Assembly: GCF_045124755.1 (NCBI RefSeq)
Contig: NZ_JBGVMK010000129.1
Length of the DNA stretch: 64,000 bases
Direction: 5' to 3' (one strand)
Source of the DNA: Succinimonas sp045124755
Lineage (GTDB): Bacteria; Pseudomonadota; Gammaproteobacteria; Enterobacterales; Succinivibrionaceae
The notes under the pieces were generated by a model. That model was not told the DNA's origin, did not search any database, and saw only the letters and a program-made list of their open reading frames with translations. A program made the translations under genes and the position numbers. Positions 59,352 through 64,000 of this stretch are shown here, in pieces. The stretch's first letter is position 1. Every line of letters begins with the position of its first letter.

Positions 59352-62300
59352 TTACCAGAATTTCCTGATGCCGGATGCTCCCGAAAGAGTATTCAGGGCT
59401 CCCTTAAGGCTGTCCTGCCACTCGGCATGTCTGCCGGATCTGGCCAGACGTCTCAGGGAATTCTCCCATTCCCGTTCCGCTCTTTCCCGGCCCCGGGATT
59501 CCCCGCCGCTTTCCTGATCCACGGTATGTCCCTCAAGGCTGATGCCGGCCTCGGCCAGACTGTCTCTGAGCCGATCCATGCTCTGAGAAAGAACCTCCCG
59601 GGCCTCGGAGCTCTGTACCGCAAAATGCACCCGGGCTTTGCCGGAATCCCCCATTTCCACTTCGATCTTAAGGTGTCCCAGCCTTTCCGGAGTCAGAGCG
59701 ATTTCCACCTTCCGGAGGTTGCGGGCGGCCATACGGAGCACCTGATCCCGGAGCCTCTCGGCATTCTCCCTGGGCTGTCCCTCAAAAAGCCGCACGGCTC
59801 CGGTCAGGACGGCGCTGTCAGCTTCCTGAGCGCTTCCGCCGGTTCCGAAAAGCCCTTTCCCGAAAATGCTGCCGAAGCTCCCGGTTCCGGCGGCGGGTGC
59901 GCTGCCGCGGTGATTCCCGCCTGGAATAAGTCCCTCGCGAGATCCGGAGGAACGCTGATCCTCTGCAAAGCTCCCGCTCTCTCCGGCCTCATCTCCCCCG
60001 GTCTCAGCGCCGGCAGAAATCATGGCGCTGCTGTCCGGCAGAGTCTCTCCGGCGGCATCCTCCTGAAGACCGCTGTCAGGAAGCGCTGTCAAAGCTACCG
60101 ACTCCCCGAAGAAGACCGGAGCGGCGCTCACAATGCCGGTGCTGACACTCTTCTGAGCCATAAGGAGATTCAGGGCATCCAGAGCGGCGCCGTTTTCCCG
60201 GACACCTGCTGCCTCAAGTCCCAGGCCGGCGGCGCGGATTGCGGGAGCATGAGCCTCGCGTACCGTCATGCTTTTAAGACCGGTTATTTTGCTGAGAGAT
60301 CTGAGATCCGGAACGCTTTCAGAGGATTCCCTGGCATTATCCGGCATTTTGGCGGCAAGCTTGCCGGAAGGTTCTTCCCGTTTAACAGCTTCCCGGCCGG
60401 CAAACTGATTCCCTGCGGCGCTTTCAGAAGCGGGGGCAGCCCTGTCCCCTGAAGGCTGTTCCGGGGCCGGAGCCCGCTGAGATGAAAACATGCGCTCCTG
60501 AGAAGCGGCAGCGTTTTCTGAAACCGGAGCTTCGTCTCCCCGGGAAGGAGCAGCATCTGATACCAGAGGGTTCCCGGAAGCCGCCGTCTTAAGATACGGG
60601 GCTTCAGGAGCGGAATCAGGGCTGCTTTCGGGATTCGCAAAGTCCGGCGCCTCCTTTGCCGGAGAAACGGCTCCCGGAGAGGCAGCAGCGGACACATAAT
60701 TCTCCCCGAGGTCTTCGCGGATGGTCATAAAAACCGGTTCTGCCGGCGCTGCGGCTCCGGCCTTCGGCTGCAAACCGGTCATGACCGCCTCAGGATGGCT
60801 CTTTTCCGGGGACACAGCCGCAGCATTCTCATGGGAATTCTTCGGAATTGCCCGGGCGGGAGCGGCAGCAACAGCCGGATCTGAGACGGCTGCCTGAGAA
60901 ACCATTGCGGATACTTCAAAAGGCTCTGCCAGCTTAAGCTCGGGGGAAAGCCCCGGAACCGGCTCTTTACCATAGACATCTGCGGAAGCAAGGGTTTCCG
61001 GCTTTGCCGCTGTCATGCCGGCAGCGTTCTCAGGAACGGCGCTTTCCTTTGCTGATACCGGAATCATATCATCTCCCGGGACATAAACCATCTCCGGCGC
61101 GCTGCTTTTCCAGTCAGCGGCATTTATCACTGCATGTCCCGCAGCATTTCCAGCGGCAACACGGGGCTGTACCCGGTAATCAGGAGCCATTTCTGCTGTC
61201 TTTTCATCAGTCTTTATTTCCGGATGCTCTGCGGCTCTGGCCTTGAAGGTTACCGTGGCGCTTTCGCCGGCATCCCTGACAGCGCTTCCGGAAACATTAT
61301 CCCGGGACAGCGCACCGGCAGCCGGCAGATCTTTATCCTCCGGCATGAGGTCAGGGATGACCCGGTAACTATGAGCTTCCGCGGAAGTATCCCGAATCAG
61401 AGCTTCAGAAGCCGCAGGGATTAAAGTTTCAGCGGCATTCCAATTCAAGGCTGCAGATGCAGCTACTAATGTAAAAGGCATCTCCTCCGGAAGCTCCGGG
61501 GTAAGTCCGGGGGCGGCGGCGGTGATAGCGGCTTCCCTGAGCAGCACGGGGACAGCTCCCGTATCAGCAGAAATATCCGGCGCATAATAACCGGTAACAG
61601 CGGCGGAATCAGCGGCAGAAGCTGCTGCTGCGGAATCGTCATTATCAGCATGAGATGACATCAGAACCGGATGAGAGGCGGCGGAAACGGAGCTCTCCCC
61701 CGCCGGTGCGGTATTTCCCTGATTAAGAACGCTGATGAGATCCGAACTTAAAGCAGCTCCGGAAAGCGTCTCGTTTAAAGCGGTAAGAGCGGCGGAAAAA
61801 GCGGCAGGAAGATCCCGGTTCCCGCTATCCGGCAAAGCGGCGTACCTCCGGAGATCCTCAGAGGAGATCTCCTCCCCGACCCGGGACAGGGGATCATAAA
61901 GCTCATAATCAGCGCTGGTAAGCTCTTCATTATAGAGCTTCTGGCTTAAATCATCATTGTCAGCGGCAAGGTCGTAGAAATCAGCCTCCTCGAAAGATTC
62001 CTCCCCGGATGCGGCAGTCTCATTTGCTTTATCTTCCTTAGTTACCTCGTTGCCATTAAGAGGCTTCAGATCGGTGGCAATCCGGGAAGCGGCAGTCTCA
62101 TTTGCTTTATCTTCCTTAGTTACCTCATTGCCATTAAGAGGCTTCAGATCGGCGGCAACCCGGGAAGCGGCAGTCTCATTTGCTTTATCTTCCTTAGTTA
62201 CCTCATTGCCATTAAGAGGCTTCAGATCGGCGGCAATCCGGGAAGCGGCAGTATCCTGAGTCTCCGGCAAAAAACTGCCGGCCGGTTCTGCAGTGATTTC

Positions 62301-62456
62301 CGGCATCCGGGTCTCGCTGTCTCCTTCATTCAGAAGACTCTTAAAGGAAATGCCGTGAGAAGTGTCGCTCCCGGAAATACCGGAGGCTCCGGCAAGCGGA
62401 GTTCCCAGAGTTAACAGGGATGAAGCACTGGAAAAATCTGCCATAACAGGTAACAT
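59352..62456 (-). CDS. fliK: Flagellar hook-length control protein FliK (very long)
   Basis: FliK measures hook length and switches export specificity. The C-terminal Flg_hook domain is clear: LRDQVLRMAARNLRKVEIAL, TPERLGHLKIEVEMGDSGKA and RVHFAVQSSEAREVLSQSMD. At 1034 residues it is over twice the size of E. coli FliK (375), the excess being an Ala/Ser/Glu-rich, probably disordered ruler region. Residues 71-148 hold three 26-residue repeats, followed by an acidic motif EEADFYDLAADNDDLSQKLY that recurs in two small upstream genes. The ATG at 62456 follows TTAAGGAAACGGCA. The Ala/Pro-rich middle has drifted strongly. Confidence 0.9.
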   Translation of the reverse strand: MLPVMADFSSASSLLTLGTPLAGASGISGSDTSHGISFKSLLNEGDSETRMPEITAEPAGSFLPETQDTAASRIAADLKPLNGNEVTKEDKANETAASRVAADLKPLNGNEVTKEDKANETAASRIATDLKPLNGNEVTKEDKANETAASGEESFEEADFYDLAADNDDLSQKLYNEELTSADYELYDPLSRVGEEISSEDLRRYAALPDSGNRDLPAAFSAALTALNETLSGAALSSDLISVLNQGNTAPAGESSVSAASHPVLMSSHADNDDSAAAASAADSAAVTGYYAPDISADTGAVPVLLREAAITAAAPGLTPELPEEMPFTLVAASAALNWNAAETLIPAASEALIRDTSAEAHSYRVIPDLMPEDKDLPAAGALSRDNVSGSAVRDAGESATVTFKARAAEHPEIKTDEKTAEMAPDYRVQPRVAAGNAAGHAVINAADWKSSAPEMVYVPGDDMIPVSAKESAVPENAAGMTAAKPETLASADVYGKEPVPGLSPELKLAEPFEVSAMVSQAAVSDPAVAAAPARAIPKNSHENAAAVSPEKSHPEAVMTGLQPKAGAAAPAEPVFMTIREDLGENYVSAAASPGAVSPAKEAPDFANPESSPDSAPEAPYLKTAASGNPLVSDAAPSRGDEAPVSENAAASQERMFSSQRAPAPEQPSGDRAAPASESAAGNQFAGREAVKREEPSGKLAAKMPDNARESSESVPDLRSLSKITGLKSMTVREAHAPAIRAAGLGLEAAGVRENGAALDALNLLMAQKSVSTGIVSAAPVFFGESVALTALPDSGLQEDAAGETLPDSSAMISAGAETGGDEAGESGSFAEDQRSSGSREGLIPGGNHRGSAPAAGTGSFGSIFGKGLFGTGGSAQEADSAVLTGAVRLFEGQPRENAERLRDQVLRMAARNLRKVEIALTPERLGHLKIEVEMGDSGKARVHFAVQSSEAREVLSQSMDRLRDSLAEAGISLEGHTVDQESGGESRGRERAEREWENSLRRLARSGRHAEWQDSLKGALNTLSGASGIRKFW
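62011..62252 (-). repeat. 78-bp tandem repeat, three copies plus partial, in fliK
   Basis: Units start at 62011, 62089 and 62167, each 78 bp and nearly identical, with a partial fourth to 62252. They encode AASRxAxDLKPLNGNEVTKE followed by DKANET. The near identity points to recent expansion. Confidence 0.93.
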
Positions 62457-62469
62457 TGCCGTTTCCTTA

Positions 62470-62485
62470 AGTCAATATCATGACT
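62470..62485 (-). promoter_or_regulatory. Leader hairpin before fliK ribosome-binding site
   Basis: AGTCA-TGATAT-TGACT directly precedes TTAAGGAA. The same layout occurs before orf104 and orf54. Confidence 0.5.
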
Positions 62486-62689
62486 GCTTGCTGAAATACA
62501 GCACATTTGATGCAATTAACCTGCCAGAAGATAACTTTCTTAAAAAGAATTAAATAAGAGAAGCCGAATACTTGGCAGAGGTCACTTTTGAGCCGAAAAA
62601 ATGCAGAACCCCGGCCCCGCATAGAGGGAACCGCGGTTCTGAGCGTGAGAGAAGGAAAGATCTGCGTCGGAAAAAAGCCGTCCTGAAAA

Positions 62690-63004
62690 TCATAACCGCG
62701 CGCTAAGGTCAAAATCCTCGGCGGTAAGCTCGGTCTCATAAAGCCTCAGACTGTAATCAGAGACTTCAGCGGAAAGATCGTAAAAATCACCAAGAGTCCA
62801 GATTTCAGATCCGGAAGCAGCCTGACAGTCGTTAGAGGCGATTGCCGCATCAGAACCGATAAGATCGACAACCGAAACATCCTGGTCACCAAAATTGATA
62901 ATGCTTTTCAGAGAAACACCTGACTGTCCCAGAGAGAGACTGCCCTGACAAATGCTTAGAGCGGAAGCGGGATTCACTGAAGCGCTGGCATTTACTGATA
63001 TCAT
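62690..63004 (-). CDS. orf104: stand-alone FliK N-terminus-like protein
   Basis: ATG at 63004 follows TTAAGGAATGCAAA. The 104-residue acidic protein aligns in outline with the FliK N-terminus: SLGQSGVSLKSIINFGDQD corresponds to DTSHGISFKSLLNEGDSE, and GDFYDLSAEVSDYSLRLYET with ELTAEDFDL corresponds to ADFYDLAADNDDLSQKLYNE with ELTSADYEL. It lacks the repeats and the hook domain. It sits between orf54 and fliK on the same strand. It may be a duplicated fliK start that lost the rest, or a small regulator or chaperone-like partner. Function unknown. Confidence 0.7.
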   Translation of the reverse strand: MISVNASASVNPASALSICQGSLSLGQSGVSLKSIINFGDQDVSVVDLIGSDAAIASNDCQAASGSEIWTLGDFYDLSAEVSDYSLRLYETELTAEDFDLSARL

Positions 63005-63018
63005 TTTGCATTCCTTAA

Positions 63019-63032
63019 GTTATTGATAACTG
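63019..63032 (-). promoter_or_regulatory. Leader hairpin before orf104 ribosome-binding site
   Basis: AGTTAT-CA-ATAACT directly precedes TTAAGGAA. Confidence 0.5.
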
Positions 63033-63653
63033 AGTTATGTAATCCTCATTGCCAGCCTGATACCTGCAAGATATCTGCCAGATGCCGTCCCTGTTTTTAA
63101 AAAATCTGCCCGAAATTCCTGGAGCAAGAAAACGTTTTCCCGGGAAAGCCTTATCCTGCCGGCTTTCCCGGGGACAGCGCCGGGGATAAAAAAATTCTGA
63201 GAGCGGGAAAAGGATGCTGCCGATGCTTTCGCATTGCCGGCGCCGGAAAAATGACAGTGCTGGTATCGGTGGCGGAAAATCCGGGAGAACCAGGTCAGAA
63301 ATGACCTTGCCGGCGATGTCATAAACGGGTGCCGGAAGAAACGATACCGGGAATGACGGAAGGATGATTGGCAGATGCCGGATAAACAGGAGCTTATGAC
63401 GTAAGAACAGCACTTGAGTTTTTCCGGAAAGAGGAACAGCCGGGGAAGCTGCTCACAGCGCCCCGGCCGCCTTTTCCCTGATCTCCGCATGCCCCGGTTT
63501 GCCGGTCGGAACCTGTCTTCTCAAAGATTGTCCCGCTCCTTAAAGGATTGCCGGATACGCCGGAAATACGAAGCATCAGGTAACTCTCAATGTCCCGCGG
63601 AATATGCGGAACCTATGAGTCTGTGTCAGAAGAGGAATCTCTCCCTCATACTG
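63033..63653. other. Region without recognisable gene between orf54 and orf104
   Basis: About 620 bp. Several open frames exist but lack ribosome-binding sites and resemble no family. It may be decayed sequence from an earlier duplication. Confidence 0.4.
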
Positions 63654-63818
63654 TTAATTCTGGCTGAGATCGCAGTCGGCATCGGTTACCGGGATCTCGT
63701 AAAGGCTGACACTGAAATCATCGGTCTCAGCGGCCAGATCGTAAAAATCGCCCTCGCGGAAGCTTACGGCCGGAGCAGGAGAAGCGGTATTGGAAGCTAC
63801 GGTATTTGCGGCGAACAT
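63654..63818 (-). CDS. orf54: short FliK-motif protein
   Basis: A 54-residue frame from ATG 63818 to TAA 63654, with TTAAGGAATCCCAG before the ATG. It reads MFAANTVASNTASPAPAVSF and then REGDFYDLAAETDDFSVSLY, EIPVTDADCDLSQN. The DFYDLAAxxDDxSxxLYExxxTxxDxDL pattern is shared with FliK and orf104. The strong leader conservation argues for a real gene. It lies about 95 bp after the fliJ stop. Role unknown. Confidence 0.6.
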   Translation of the reverse strand: MFAANTVASNTASPAPAVSFREGDFYDLAAETDDFSVSLYEIPVTDADCDLSQN

Positions 63819-63831
63819 CTGGGATTCCTTA

Positions 63832-63847
63832 AGTCATTTTTATGACT
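63832..63847 (-). promoter_or_regulatory. Leader hairpin before orf54 ribosome-binding site
   Basis: AGTCAT-AAAA-ATGACT directly precedes TTAAGGAA. Confidence 0.5.
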
Positions 63848-63911
63848 GCCTGATTGTCTGAGGGAGGTCTTGGCTTTACTGTTGCAAAATGCTTGCCACA
63901 CTCTGATTTCT

Positions 63912-64000
63912 TCAGCAGTTCTCCTGAGACTTTAAGGCCCTGCCATGCTTTTCCGCCGCCGCTCGCTCCCAGGCTCCCTCTTCCAGTTCTCGTAATTCCG
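63912..64000 (-). CDS. fliJ: C-terminal end of FliJ (cut by window edge), probable
   Basis: The last 29 codons before TGA at 63914-63912 read ELRELEEGAWERAAAEKHGR then ALKSQENC, a charged helix resembling FliJ C-termini (E. coli ends with a KKMDEFAQRAA-type helix). In fli operons fliJ directly precedes fliK, which fits. With only 29 residues visible, identification leans on position. FliJ is a soluble export chaperone or escort protein working with FliI ATPase. Confidence 0.5.
   Translation of the reverse strand, partial: ELRELEEGAWERAAAEKHGRALKSQENC

Noticed and set aside
62011..62252. 78-bp repeats as a CRISPR-like or regulatory array
   Set aside because: They are contiguous, in frame with fliK and preserve the coding sequence.
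63394..63576. 60-codon frame between orf54 and orf104 as a gene
   Set aside because: No ribosome-binding site, none of the shared leader or FliK motif, and unusual composition.

Overview
The window looks like chromosomal DNA of a gammaproteobacterium. Its conserved genes (frsA, proB/proA, pepD, galU, ilvI/ilvH, ydiJ, cysE, fieF, plsB, glnS, bamC-purC, ligA, endA, flagellar fli genes) resemble their E. coli relatives in length and motif. Two neighbourhoods keep enterobacterial logic: frsA near proBA, and bamC directly before purC. A rumen or gut Aeromonadales/Succinivibrionaceae-type organism is a guess from overall flavour, not something shown here. Most of the DNA is fairly GC-rich; the 40-42 kb stretch is visibly more AT-rich.

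Layout. 1-15 kb: an edge fragment, a frsA-proB-proA operon, a small orphan protein, pepD, galU, two exported proteins of unknown function, tandem zinc-ribbon membrane paralogs, and ilvIH. 15.7-18.7 kb: ydiJ. 19-29.2 kb: a five-gene plus-strand operon encoding a MukB/JetC-like SMC ATPase, a MukE-like and a MukF-like subunit, a primase-helicase-PLD fusion of the TOTE kind, and a Toprim (JetD-like) protein. This reads as a Wadjet/MksBEFG-like defence system with an extra primase-helicase component, and is the best candidate for a new system. 29.2-39.9 kb: a cold-shock/zinc-ribbon/CFI-box protein, cysE, fieF, plsB, a lone FliL paralog, glnS, two unknown proteins, bamC and purC.

40-51 kb is an accessory region starting at a tRNA-Thr(CGT) gene. 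It holds fragments of antitoxin-like genes, a GHKL ATPase/STAS-like pair bracketed by two copies of a ~200-bp repeat, and a minus-strand operon of two TerD-family proteins, four TerY-like vWA proteins, a PP2C phosphatase and a protein kinase (a TerY-P type stress/conflict module without TerA, TerB or TerC). One vWA protein has lost all three MIDAS motifs.

51-64 kb: ligA, endA, and a flagellar operon read on the minus strand, fliJ (3' end only)-orf54-orf104-fliK-fliL-fliM-fliN-fliP-fliQ-fliR. No fliO is visible. orf54 and orf104 look like stand-alone pieces of the FliK N-terminus, and their leaders share with fliK a small hairpin next to the ribosome-binding site that shows a compensatory base change.
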